Shown: one piece after another, positions 7,468 to 13,250 of the stretch | Numbering within the stretch: the stretch's first letter is position 1 | Layout: each line of letters starts with the position of its first letter | IMG/VR virus record: IMGVR_UViG_3300032309_001546 | Span: 81,920 to 145,919 of that record | Source: a virus | Reading direction: 5' to 3' (one strand) | DNA length: 64,000 nucleotides | Position numbers and translations under genes: made by a program | Notes under the pieces: model-generated | The model's input: only the letters and a program-made list of their open reading frames with translations | Told to the model about the DNA's origin: nothing | The model's database searches: none

Positions 7468-7962
7468 TTAGAAGCCGTCTCCATCCTCGAAGACAAAGTT
7501 GTCAGCAGGATTTCCGGCAGTCTGACGACGACGCACAGTAGTACGAGCCACAGCACGGACTGCAGGAGTTGCCACAGGACCAGCCGCCTTCATCTGCTGA
7601 GGAGCTGGAGTAGAAGCAGGTGCTGCTTCCTTGGTTGGCCGGCGACCATAGTTGATCTCATTCGCGACAACTTCAGTGATGTAGCGGGTCTCACCCTTGC
7701 TCTCATACTGACGAGTCTTGATTCGACCCTCGATCTCGGCCTCACTACCCTTTGACAGGTACTTGGCAGCATTCTCTGCAGCCTTACCCCACACAACAAC
7801 ACGATGCCACTCCGGCTCACTGACCGTCTCTCCCGCCTTATTTACGTACTCGTAATTAGTGCAGATAGACAAAGTAGCCCGGCTACGGCCAGTTTCAGTC
7901 GTAGACAACTTGGGATCATCACCAAGGAAACCACGAAGCTCAACACGATTCTTATTACGCAT
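7468..7962 (-). CDS. ssb: Single-stranded DNA-binding protein, 164 aa
   Basis: A clear bacterial-type SSB. The OB-fold (about residues 4-108) has the usual order: NRVELRGFLGDDPKL, then RATLSICTNYEY, then EWHRVVVWGKAAENAAKYL, then GSEAEIEGRIKTRQYE. A flexible Ala/Pro-rich linker follows and the end is acidic (FVFEDGDGF), the type of C-terminal tip that docks replication and repair partners. It should coat single-stranded phage DNA during replication and recombination. A second, more divergent SSB-like gene lies at 12446-12925. Confidence 0.95.
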   Translation of the reverse strand: MRNKNRVELRGFLGDDPKLSTTETGRSRATLSICTNYEYVNKAGETVSEPEWHRVVVWGKAAENAAKYLSKGSEAEIEGRIKTRQYESKGETRYITEVVANEINYGRRPTKEAAPASTPAPQQMKAAGPVATPAVRAVARTTVRRRQTAGNPADNFVFEDGDGF

Positions 7963-8033
7963 CTCTCATCTCAACTTACCCATCCACTGATGGTAATGTT
8001 TATTTCAATAAAGCATAATACTCACGATAAAAA

Positions 8034-8049
8034 GCGAGCGCAGCGAAGC
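8034..8049. repeat. GCGCAGCG hairpin repeat
   Basis: GCGAGCGCAGCGAAGC, a member of the repeat family described at 12971-13170. It overlaps the last codon of the 38-aa membrane gene. Confidence 0.6.
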
Positions 8050-8165
8050 TAATGTATGCCAAGTACAAAGATCTGAAACATTGTACTAACAATGCTCAAA
8101 AATGTAATGGCAAAGTATAAAACGAAGATCCCACTGATAATGTCCCACAGTGTAGATTTCTTCAT
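8049..8165 (-). CDS. Small membrane protein, 38 aa
   Basis: Starts at the ATG at 8163-8165, which overlaps the upstream stop (ATGA). The product has a short charged N-terminus (MKKSTLWD) and a single hydrophobic helix of about 25 residues (GIFVLYFAITFLSIVSTM). It is coupled to the 30-aa gene upstream. Function unknown. Confidence 0.6.
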   Translation of the reverse strand: MKKSTLWDIISGIFVLYFAITFLSIVSTMFQIFVLGIH

Positions 8166-8254
8166 GCTAGGAAAAACACTATCTCTGAAAGCACATTTGT
8201 GAAGAGTACCTTCAGTATCCAAGCTATTCCAATCAACGTAATGATTCTTTGCAT
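8162..8254 (-). CDS. Small membrane protein, 30 aa
   Basis: ATG at 8252-8254 behind a GAGGTAATA site. The product is almost entirely hydrophobic (IITLIGIAWILKVLF...) and overlaps the next gene by four bases. It is one of a run of tiny membrane-protein genes in 8.0-9.6 kb. Confidence 0.55.
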   Translation of the reverse strand: MQRIITLIGIAWILKVLFTNVLSEIVFFLA

Positions 8255-8256
8255 TA

Positions 8257-8409
8257 TTACCTCGTAGCTAGAGCCAAGATAGCAATAGCAGGCCAGATCA
8301 GACTAGCCGCAGTATAAGCAAACACAAACCAGACAGGAACCACAACGCTTGCAGTTCCATTGATGTGGCTCATAGTGAAGGATACAGTACTCATAAGAAT
8401 TGACTTCAT
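8257..8409 (-). CDS. Small membrane protein, 50 aa
   Basis: The start at 8407-8409 shares a base with the stop of the 68-aa gene upstream (TAATG). After a polar N-terminus it has a hydrophobic region from about residue 22 to 49 (SVVVPVWFVFAYTAASLIW, then PAIAILALA) that could form one or two membrane helices. No family is recognised. Confidence 0.6.
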   Translation of the reverse strand: MKSILMSTVSFTMSHINGTASVVVPVWFVFAYTAASLIWPAIAILALATR

Positions 8410-8615
8410 TAGATCCCCTTTCTGGTTTCGGCGTCTCCGATGTTGACGAACTTTGCTCCCTTGAATTTGCGGTACGAGGCGATGAGAAGGCCTGGGACTC
8501 TCTGTACCCAGATGCCACCTTGTGCTTTGATTCGCTTTGCGATCCGCCTTGCAGCGTATCGATTAGGCGTTTCATGCACGGAAAGACATCCACTAGCAAC
8601 AAGTACACTGTACAT
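8409..8615 (-). CDS. Small basic protein, 68 aa
   Basis: Starts MYSVLVASGCLSVHE behind an AGGAGATCTA site. The chain is strongly basic (NRYAARRIAKRIKAQGG), suggesting nucleic-acid contact, though no known fold can be named. It is coupled to the downstream membrane-protein gene by a TAATG overlap. Confidence 0.7.
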   Translation of the reverse strand: MYSVLVASGCLSVHETPNRYAARRIAKRIKAQGGIWVQRVPGLLIASYRKFKGAKFVNIGDAETRKGI

Positions 8616-8812
8616 TAGATCTCCTGGTTGCGGATGATTTCAATTTCTTGACTGATCCGGATATCCCGGACAGCAAGCATCAAAGTACTGATACGGTCAA
8701 CTCCCCAGACTGCTTCCAGCATTGCAATCAAGTATGCAATGTTCTCTGCATTTCGGTAGTTGATGTCAAAAAGACGGTTATCGACTTTATCCATAGGATC
8801 TACGTTTTCCAT
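8615..8812 (-). CDS. Hypothetical helical protein, 65 aa
   Basis: The ATG lies behind AGGAGAAGAAC. The product is mostly helical with an even mix of charges (NAENIAYLIAMLEAVWGVD). It has no membrane segment and no recognised family. Its stop overlaps the start region of the 68-aa gene. Confidence 0.7.
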   Translation of the reverse strand: MENVDPMDKVDNRLFDINYRNAENIAYLIAMLEAVWGVDRISTLMLAVRDIRISQEIEIIRNQEI

Positions 8813-8821
8813 GTTCTTCTC

Positions 8822-9103
8822 CTACTTGATGTCTTCAGCGCGGGCGATTGCCTCTGCTGCGAGAATGATGCATTCAAGGTTCTCGAAGTTCTTTTCAAGA
8901 TACTCGATGCGGTTACGGGCCTTACGAGATCCTTCCTTGATTGCGAAGTCTTCATTCCACAGAGGAGCGGTGTCCTGAAGTAGATTGAATGCACAACGGT
9001 ACTCTTGGAGCTGGGCCTTTCGACTTTCACGGGTATTAGCCGTAAGGTTGATGTAAGTCAGGTGATGAAAAGTATCGGTAATCAGACTCTTTGTCTCGTA
9101 CAT
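8822..9103 (-). CDS. Hypothetical helical protein, 93 aa
   Basis: Starts immediately after the upstream stop (TAAATG), with that gene's terminal codons (TCGGAGGAA) serving as the ribosome site. The protein is helical and charged (KARNRIEYLEKNFENLECI) with no membrane segment. No family is recognised. Confidence 0.75.
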   Translation of the reverse strand: MYETKSLITDTFHHLTYINLTANTRESRKAQLQEYRCAFNLLQDTAPLWNEDFAIKEGSRKARNRIEYLEKNFENLECIILAAEAIARAEDIK

Positions 9104-9271
9104 TTATTCCTCCGAGGAATTGTTGTTGAACTTGAACTTGCGGCATCCATTCTTAGATTCCTCCTTCCGGGGGTCTCCATGGTTGCCGTTCTTGAAACCA
9201 CCGTAAGCAAGCGTCATTGCGGCGCTATCACGACGAGGGACAAACTTATCTTTCTTTACAGTCTTTGACAT
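9104..9271 (-). CDS. Small basic protein, 55 aa
   Basis: ATG at 9269-9271. The product MSKTVKKDKFVPRRDSAAM... is rich in Lys, Arg, Gly and Asn and looks largely unstructured (GGFKNGNHGDPRKEESKN). It ends in NNNSSEE, whose codons carry the next gene's Shine-Dalgarno sequence. A nucleic-acid-binding or virion role is possible but not shown. Confidence 0.6.
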   Translation of the reverse strand: MSKTVKKDKFVPRRDSAAMTLAYGGFKNGNHGDPRKEESKNGCRKFKFNNNSSEE

Positions 9272-9277
9272 TGTAAC

Positions 9278-9433
9278 CTACAGGTATAAGTAGCTAGAAT
9301 CAAAGAACATCACTGCTGCGATGATCCAGAAAGCAACGCCGCCATAAAAACTGGCGACGAGAAGGGTTGTTTCAGCAAGGTTGAAGGTGTGCTCTTCAAA
9401 CCGCTCCTTGTCAATGTTGAATGTAATCTTCAT
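9278..9433 (-). CDS. Small membrane protein, 51 aa
   Basis: Begins MKITFNIDKERFEEHTF, a charged cytoplasmic-type start, followed by a hydrophobic region (TTLLVASFYGGVAFWIIAAV) long enough for one or two helices. Its start overlaps the upstream stop by four bases (ATGA). Confidence 0.65.
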   Translation of the reverse strand: MKITFNIDKERFEEHTFNLAETTLLVASFYGGVAFWIIAAVMFFDSSYLYL

Positions 9434-9579
9434 GACCAGTAACTCCAGCGAAGGATGTCAATGAGGACCATGAATGCGCAAGCAGCGAATCCAAGTCCAC
9501 TAAGACAGAAAAAGAACAACGTGCAGAATTGCCAATTGTTCACAGTAACAGCATACTTACCAACTTGAATCTTGTGCAT
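9430..9579 (-). CDS. Small membrane protein, 49 aa
   Basis: ATG at 9577-9579 behind GGAGAATAAG. A polar N-terminus (MHKIQVGKYAVTVNNW) precedes one strong hydrophobic helix (LFFFCLSGLGFAACAFMVLI). Coupled to the 51-aa membrane gene downstream; the similar layout suggests the two may work or assemble together. Confidence 0.65.
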   Translation of the reverse strand: MHKIQVGKYAVTVNNWQFCTLFFFCLSGLGFAACAFMVLIDILRWSYWS

Positions 9580-9581
9580 TC

Positions 9582-9728
9582 TTATTCTCCTTCAGGAAAC
9601 AAACGAAAGAACTTATCCTCTGCCCAGTCTTCAAATGAGAAGTCCAGTTCTCGGTCAAGACCAAGTTCCGCAGCTTCAATCAACAAGTTATCCTCATTCT
9701 TGTCAAACCACTCTTCAAAGTCAATCAT
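9582..9728 (-). CDS. Small acidic protein, 48 aa
   Basis: I use the internal ATG at 9726-9728 because AAGGAGGACACC lies just before it. The product is very acidic (MIDFEEWFDKNEDN...) with a regular Phe/Trp pattern, resembling a small acidic DNA mimic or protein-binding peptide, but no family match can be claimed. In the leader, CCTTA-TGTCC-TAAGG forms a hairpin whose 3' arm overlaps the Shine-Dalgarno site. Confidence 0.65.
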   Translation of the reverse strand: MIDFEEWFDKNEDNLLIEAAELGLDRELDFSFEDWAEDKFFRLFPEGE

Positions 9729-9753
9729 GGTGTCCTCCTTAGGACATAAGGGT

Positions 9754-9939
9754 TTAGAATTGTTCGAATGCCTTCTCAGCGTGAGCAAGCGCAAGGACAA
9801 GGCTATCTCTGTAGCCCTCAAGCTCTGGATGGGTTGGTAGTACACCATTTGCCCGCGTAACCAAACTCTTGAGAGTAGATACCATGCCTTTCAGCGCATC
9901 GTAATCTATTCCACTATGACCAGCATACATCTTCATCAT
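9754..9939 (-). CDS. Hypothetical helical protein, 61 aa
   Basis: Starts MMKMYAGHSGIDYDAL behind GGAGGAGTAAGTC. It appears to be a two-helix soluble protein (LKGMVSTLKSLVTRA and YRDSLVLALAHAEKAFEQF). No family is recognised. Confidence 0.7.
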   Translation of the reverse strand: MMKMYAGHSGIDYDALKGMVSTLKSLVTRANGVLPTHPELEGYRDSLVLALAHAEKAFEQF

Positions 9940-9942
9940 GAC

Positions 9943-10149
9943 TTACTCCTCCAAACCAGAGTGATTGAGGAAGTCCCCGATAACGGCATGGATAGCGCTG
10001 ACCTTGTCACCAGCATATCCGTTCCAGTCATGGACTTCCATGCTATTGTCAGCGCGGACATCAAGGCCAAGGATCATGACATCTCCCTGGTAGATCTTGA
10101 TAAACGCAGATCCAGTCTCTATGTTCTTCAAAAAGTCTACAGTCAGCAT
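9943..10149 (-). CDS. Hypothetical protein, 68 aa
   Basis: The open frame starts earlier, but the upstream codons are the Shine-Dalgarno sequence itself (TTGGAGGACAAC), so I start at the ATG at 10147-10149 (MLTVDFLKN). It is a small alpha/beta-type protein (FIKIYQGDVMILGLDVR). The leader word TTATGTCCTTGGAGGACA nearly repeats that of the 48-aa acidic gene, pointing to shared control. Confidence 0.65.
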   Translation of the reverse strand: MLTVDFLKNIETGSAFIKIYQGDVMILGLDVRADNSMEVHDWNGYAGDKVSAIHAVIGDFLNHSGLEE

Positions 10150-10178
10150 GTTGTCCTCCAAGGACATAAGGGGGAAAG

Positions 10179-10246
10179 TCTTCCTGATAGGATTCGAACC
10201 TATCTGCTAGACCCGCAGAAGGCGGGTTTGCAATACCATAAGGAAG
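10179..10246 (-). tRNA. tRNA-like element with a shortened D arm
   Basis: On the minus strand the ends pair as an acceptor stem (CTTCCT with AGGAAG), there is a perfect T arm (ATAGG, TTCGAAT, CCTAT) and a 5-bp anticodon-type stem (ACCCG/CGGGT) with loop CCTTCTG. Only 12 bases separate the acceptor and anticodon stems, so the D arm is missing or vestigial, and total length is 68 nt. The loop has C rather than T at position 33; the formal anticodon would be TTC. It may be an aberrant tRNA or a tRNA mimic. Confidence 0.45.
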
Positions 10247-10279
10247 TGATTCAGCCTTTGTGGCTACTGGACATGACAC

Positions 10280-10329
10280 CCAATAGGTTATCCTACCAAC
10301 GGGCAGGTTACAGGCTGTTGACCTATTGG
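10280..10329 (-). other. Hairpin between the 185-aa gene and the tRNA-like element
   Basis: CCAATAGGT at 10280-10288 pairs perfectly with ACCTATTGG at 10321-10329, enclosing a partly structured 32-base loop. It starts 4 bases after the stop of the 10334-10891 gene and has no T-run on either side. A processing signal or structured spacer is likelier than a terminator. Confidence 0.5.
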
Positions 10330-10333
10330 ACTA

Positions 10334-10891
10334 CTAGTTCTCTGGGAAGATGTTTCCCAGCAGAAACTCTTGACATTCCAGTCGGGAGCTGGGCTCGTAG
10401 TAAGGAGCGAGTTCAGGATCACGGGCGTTGACCTTGGCTCTCTTGGCCTTGATCTGTTCCCTGAAATCCTGAAGTTCCTTGCTGCCCTTCTCCATGCGCA
10501 TGATAGAGTCTGTCTCGTTAGTGAGGACTTCTCCCCACAACTTCAGACCCTTCTTCAACGTCTCAAGGAACACGGGAGTCATGGATACCAGGTGAGCAAT
10601 CTGGTAGAAGCAATTCTCGTGGACACTGTTCTCCAAAGAGATGCCGACATCTCTCCAGCCAGTGCCATGGTCCCAGTACAGACCCTGGAACTCCAAGTCA
10701 ACTACCTGGATGGTGTTCGGAAAACTGACCTTGAAGGTCGTATCTTCCCACCTCTTGCTCCAGGGGTCCTGTTCCTTAGCGGAGTAGAAGTTCTTCGTGC
10801 TCTTCTGGACAACCTCGATGTTCCAATCATGCTCTTCACAGATACTCTCCAGAGTCTTCTGGATGATAAAGTCAAGGACAATGTCTTTCAT
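10334..10891 (-). CDS. Hypothetical protein, 185 aa
   Basis: Of several candidate starts I choose the ATG at 10889-10891 (MKDIVLDFIIQKTL), seven bases after a CTGGAGA site. The product is soluble with a helical N-terminus, a beta-rich middle (WEDTTFKVSFPNTIQVVDLEFQ) and a charged helical C-terminal third (LQDFREQIKAKRAKVN). No family is recognised. Its composition is GC-richer than that of the genes further left. Confidence 0.75.
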   Translation of the reverse strand: MKDIVLDFIIQKTLESICEEHDWNIEVVQKSTKNFYSAKEQDPWSKRWEDTTFKVSFPNTIQVVDLEFQGLYWDHGTGWRDVGISLENSVHENCFYQIAHLVSMTPVFLETLKKGLKLWGEVLTNETDSIMRMEKGSKELQDFREQIKAKRAKVNARDPELAPYYEPSSRLECQEFLLGNIFPEN

Positions 10892-10932
10892 GTTCATTCT
10901 CCAGTAAAGAGGTAACATTACCTCTGAGGTTA

Positions 10933-10963
10933 TAAAAAGTGCTCCAGTTTACAGACATGGAGC
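10933..10963 (-). terminator. Intrinsic terminator of the 10.9-11.5 kb RNA
   Basis: Minus strand: GCTCCA at 10963-10958 pairs with TGGAGC at 10946-10941, followed by AC and five T residues. It marks the 3' end of the structured RNA to its right. Confidence 0.75.
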
Positions 10964-11550
10964 AAGGTCACGGGACACCATTATTTGTGCTCCCCTATAC
11001 TAGGCTGTTTCTCACCTAGTAATTCAATCATATGGGAATCGAACCCATAACTAGATATCCATAATGGTATATCTAGCGTCACCAGACTAATCAAAAGGGT
11101 ACGGGTCGTCTTATTTGCTAGCGTGCGAACCCCTTCCCAGTCGTTACTAGCGAACTAGTAACCACCCCATGTCTATATAACTACTAGGGCAGGGGTCCCT
11201 AATAATTAGCCCATGTTTACTCTCATTACTCGCGGCAGGGCTCCGCCAGTAATAAACCCTATGTTTATCTCGTTACTAGAAGCAAGGGACTAACTAGTAA
11301 CCACCCCGTGTTCATCTTGTCCATTAGTGGCTGAGGCCCACTAACAGCCAGCCTATCTTTATAGCCAGGTTTGCAACCCTGACACCCCTAGGTTTCCATG
11401 AACGGTAGGCGCGTTCATGTGTTTCTAGAAGGATTAGAAGGTGACGTCTTGCAGTACGAACAATAGGGTTTACATCCCCTACTATTCGCAATGTAACCTG
11501 CGTGACGCCGTAAACTTGTGAGCATTTTATAGACCTACTCAGGTCTGAGG
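10933..11550 (-). ncRNA. Structured RNA 1 with five tandem hairpins
   Basis: About 620 gene-free bases lie between the stop of the 68-aa gene and an intrinsic terminator. Five hairpins follow one another at 11143-11162, 11182-11208, 11225-11253, 11272-11301 and 11324-11344. Their stems are variants of TTACTAG/CTAGTAA, and they are joined by near-repeats of a linker that reads GAGATAAACATAGGG-like on the minus strand. A T-arm-like hairpin (11031-11049, loop TTCGATT) lies nearer the 3' end. The layout resembles large phage RNAs such as GOLLD or ROOL, which also occur near tRNA genes, but I cannot confirm membership. Confidence 0.65.
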
Positions 11551-11551
11551 A

Positions 11552-11758
11552 TTACACGAAGAAGCGACGAGCCACGTGAACGGCCTCAATGAGAGACTCA
11601 GAACCAGTGCTGGCATCTTCCTCGTATTCCTCGAAATCGACAAACTCTTCAGGACTGTCCGGGCGATGGCTCCAGTCGATGCGGTCAATGACCTCATCTT
11701 CGCTACCGACAGGAATGTTGAAGCAATCCTCAAAAGACACGAACTCAACAGGGACCAT
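11552..11758 (-). CDS. Small acidic protein, 68 aa
   Basis: ATG at 11756-11758 behind an ACGGAG site. The protein is highly acidic (VSFEDCFNIPVGSEDEVIDRIDW, then EEFVDFEEYEEDA) with a basic C-terminal end (HVARRFFV). The leader contains a 7-bp hairpin (GAAGACA/TGTCTTC) just before the ribosome site and a GCGCAGCG repeat upstream of that. Structured RNA 1 is directly downstream and may be made by read-through or processing of the same transcript. No family is recognised. Confidence 0.7.
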   Translation of the reverse strand: MVPVEFVSFEDCFNIPVGSEDEVIDRIDWSHRPDSPEEFVDFEEYEEDASTGSESLIEAVHVARRFFV

Positions 11759-11807
11759 GACAGACTCCGTTTGTTACGAAGACACACATAATGTCTTCAC
11801 CATGAAA

Positions 11808-11824
11808 GGCGAGCGCAGCGAGCC
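11808..11824. repeat. GCGCAGCG hairpin repeat
   Basis: GGCGAGCGCAGCGAGCC, an interrupted palindrome in the leader of the 68-aa acidic gene. It is identical to the copy at 12276-12292. Confidence 0.7.
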
Positions 11825-11842
11825 TAATACTGTGTAGCGGAG

Positions 11843-11880
11843 TAAAAATAAAACCCCAACACATCCTACTGTGCTGGGGT
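11843..11880 (-). terminator. Intrinsic terminator of structured RNA 2
   Basis: Minus strand: CCCCAGCACA, loop GTAGGA, TGTGTTGGGG, followed by TTTTATTTTT. This is a long, stable stem with a strong U-tract. Confidence 0.9.
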
Positions 11881-11988
11881 TCTATCTCTCTATCTCGCAT
11901 TAGGACACTAGCAGGGTCACTACTAGTTACGAGTCTATCAGCCCAAGAGGAGGCTTATCCAAATCGTAATGCGGAATTGGCAACCGCA

Positions 11989-12029
11989 CCTGTCTACTTA
12001 CACTAGAACCCGACAGGCCCTTTCTAGTG
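11989..12029 (-). ncRNA. Pseudoknot module A of structured RNA 2
   Basis: CACTAGAA (12001-12008) pairs with TTCTAGTG (12022-12029), and CCTGTC (11989-11994) pairs with GACAGG (12012-12017). The two helices interlock in the order of an H-type pseudoknot on either strand reading. Confidence 0.7.
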
Positions 12030-12202
12030 CTTTGATACCCGACAACTACTGGTGTGGTATCTACTGGAGTCTTGAGCCCAGTCTACTCTCCTCCTGGGTA
12101 CGCCTAACTAGGCTCACCATGCTCCCCCGAGGTTGGGAACATGGGTACGGGGCGCGTAACTGCCCCTTCCCAGTTTTTATGTTAAGCGGACTGGGAACCG
12201 CC

Positions 12203-12244
12203 CCTGTCTGATACATACCAGAAGCCGACAGGCCTCATCTGGTA
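12203..12244 (-). ncRNA. Pseudoknot module B of structured RNA 2
   Basis: TACCAGA (12216-12222) pairs with TCTGGTA (12238-12244), and CCTGTC (12203-12208) pairs with GACAGG (12227-12232). One helix is identical to module A; the other has changed on both arms and still pairs. Confidence 0.7.
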
Positions 12245-12275
12245 CGAGTAGCGGTAGCTACTATCCGCCATGTGA

Positions 12276-12292
12276 GGCGAGCGCAGCGAGCC
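12276..12292. repeat. GCGCAGCG hairpin repeat
   Basis: GGCGAGCGCAGCGAGCC, identical to 11808-11824, placed in the 5' part of structured RNA 2. Confidence 0.7.
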
Positions 12293-12323
12293 TAATAGAA
12301 TCCTATTACCTGGACTCTGTCTG

Positions 12324-12350
12324 GCCATACTAGTAATGCAACTATTTTTG
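12324..12350 (-). promoter_or_regulatory. Promoter-like element for structured RNA 2
   Basis: Minus strand: AAAAATAGT, a 12-base spacer, then ATGGCC. It matches the AAATAGT...ATGGGC element of the cassette array, and the spacer begins TGCATTACT, close to the TGCACTACT of the promoter at 20293-20324. Confidence 0.6.
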
Positions 12351-12401
12351 GCCGACCCTAGTAAAGGGGTTTCCCCCCGAGTAGGGGGGTTTCGTGGGGG
12401 T

Positions 12402-12441
12402 AAAAAAGTTCCCCTCCCACACTGTAAGTGTGAGAGGGGGG
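12402..12441 (-). terminator. Intrinsic terminator of the second SSB-like gene
   Basis: Minus strand: CCCCCCTCTCACACT pairs with AGTGTGGGAGGGG across a short TAC loop, followed by AACTTTTTT. A second C/G-run hairpin without a T-tract follows at about 12360-12395. Confidence 0.9.
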
Positions 12442-12445
12442 TTCT

Positions 12446-12925
12446 CTAGTCCCAGTCGCCAGCAACAGGGGCGGACTTGCGGGCGGCAGGCTTGGCGGCG
12501 GGCTTGGCAGGCCTCGCGGGAGCCTTGGCAGCGGGCTTGGCGGGTGCCTTGGCGGGCTCCTCGACAACACCGTGACGACGCATAAGCGCCTTCTCGGTGG
12601 CCAAGAGACGAATCTGGGCCTTGCTGTACACGATGAGCCTGGTGGCGTTGTGCCAGGCCTTGTCATCGCTCTGCCAGGACTCCGTCTCGAGGCCTGCCCC
12701 GTCGATGTGCACGAAATTGTACCCGCTCTCGTCCGCCTTTGCGACGAACCAGTTCACGAGCTCCTGGCCGACCAGACGCACCCGCGTCCAGTTGGTGTCC
12801 TCCGTCCCGTAGGACGAACTGACCGAGAAGTCCGCGTACTTTCCGCTGGCCCCGATCACGGGCTGCTTGCCCATGTAGCCGAAGCCCGAGACCTTGAGGG
12901 TGAGAAACTTGCGATTCTGTTCCAT
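12446..12925 (-). CDS. Second SSB-like OB-fold protein, 159 aa
   Basis: I start at the ATG at 12923-12925 (MEQNRKFLTLKVSG) because CACGGAGAACGTCA precedes it. The body has the strand order and phrases of an SSB OB-fold: KYADFSVSSSYG, TNWTRVRLVGQELVNWF, a variable loop, then NATRLIVYSKAQIRLL. A long Lys/Ala/Pro-rich tail (APAKPAAKAPARPAKPAAK) ends in GDWD, a short acidic/aromatic tip. It probably binds single-stranded DNA, but it is more divergent than the ssb at 7468-7962 and its tail is basic rather than neutral, so its role may differ. It has its own terminator and repeat-rich leader. Confidence 0.7.
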   Translation of the reverse strand: MEQNRKFLTLKVSGFGYMGKQPVIGASGKYADFSVSSSYGTEDTNWTRVRLVGQELVNWFVAKADESGYNFVHIDGAGLETESWQSDDKAWHNATRLIVYSKAQIRLLATEKALMRRHGVVEEPAKAPAKPAAKAPARPAKPAAKPAARKSAPVAGDWD

Positions 12926-12970
12926 TGACGTTCTCCGTGGTAAGTGAGCCAAAGGCGGCTCATCATGAAA

Positions 12971-13170
12971 GGCGAGCGCAGCGATGCCTGTGCTGCGGCG
13001 TTGTTGCTGTTGCCTGCGTAGCGCAGCGGAGCAGGCTGTGTTGCTACCTGCGGAGCGCAGCGAAGCAGGGTAACCACGTAGCGCAGCGGAGTGGTGTGTC
13101 CTGTGGTTCTGATGAGCGTAGCGCAGCGGAGTGAATCAGAGGCGAGGACTCGGCGCAGCCCAGCGGAGTA
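12971..13170. repeat. Cluster of GCGCAGCG hairpin repeats
   Basis: Several copies of a core AGCGCAGCG(G)A are each flanked by a short inverted repeat whose sequence differs from copy to copy: GGC/GCC at 12971-12987, CCTGC/GCAGG at 13013-13035 and again at 13047-13069, CCAC/GTGG at 13074-13094, TGAT/ATCA at 13110-13138, and a weaker one near 13150. Constant loop plus variable stem is the pattern of mobile or REP-like hairpins. They fill the leader of the second SSB-like gene. Confidence 0.75.
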
Positions 13171-13183
13171 TCTGGACTTTTTT

Positions 13184-13237
13184 ACGACTATTTGTACTAT
13201 TTTTGTATTATAGAAAGAATAGCCCATTGCTGGGCTA
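13184..13237 (-). promoter_or_regulatory. Terminator of the giant gene and promoter of the SSB-like gene
   Basis: Minus strand: TAGCCCA-GCAA-TGGGCTA (13220-13237) followed by TTCTTTCT is an intrinsic terminator for the 2265-aa gene. Directly after it come two AAATAGT motifs (ATACAAAAATAGTACAAATAG). The Met-X-stop part of the array element is absent here. Confidence 0.6.
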
Positions 13238-13250
13238 CTCAATCTAATGG

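Larger units (their letters stand above)
11843..12323 (-). ncRNA. Structured RNA 2 with tandem pseudoknots
   Basis: A gene-free stretch of about 480 bases, bounded upstream by a promoter-like element (12324-12350) and downstream by a strong terminator. It contains two copies of a module: an H-type pseudoknot (11989-12029 and 12203-12244), each followed by a GCGG...CCGC hairpin (11970-11987 and 12186-12201). The stems differ between copies while staying paired, so the fold is conserved as RNA. A GCGCAGCG repeat lies near the 5' end. It has no known Rfam family that I can name. Confidence 0.7.

Noticed and set aside
10933-13170. CRISPR array, because of the repeated hairpins and GCGCAGCG elements
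   Set aside because: Spacing and repeat length are irregular, the repeats are not identical direct repeats, and no cas-type gene is seen.
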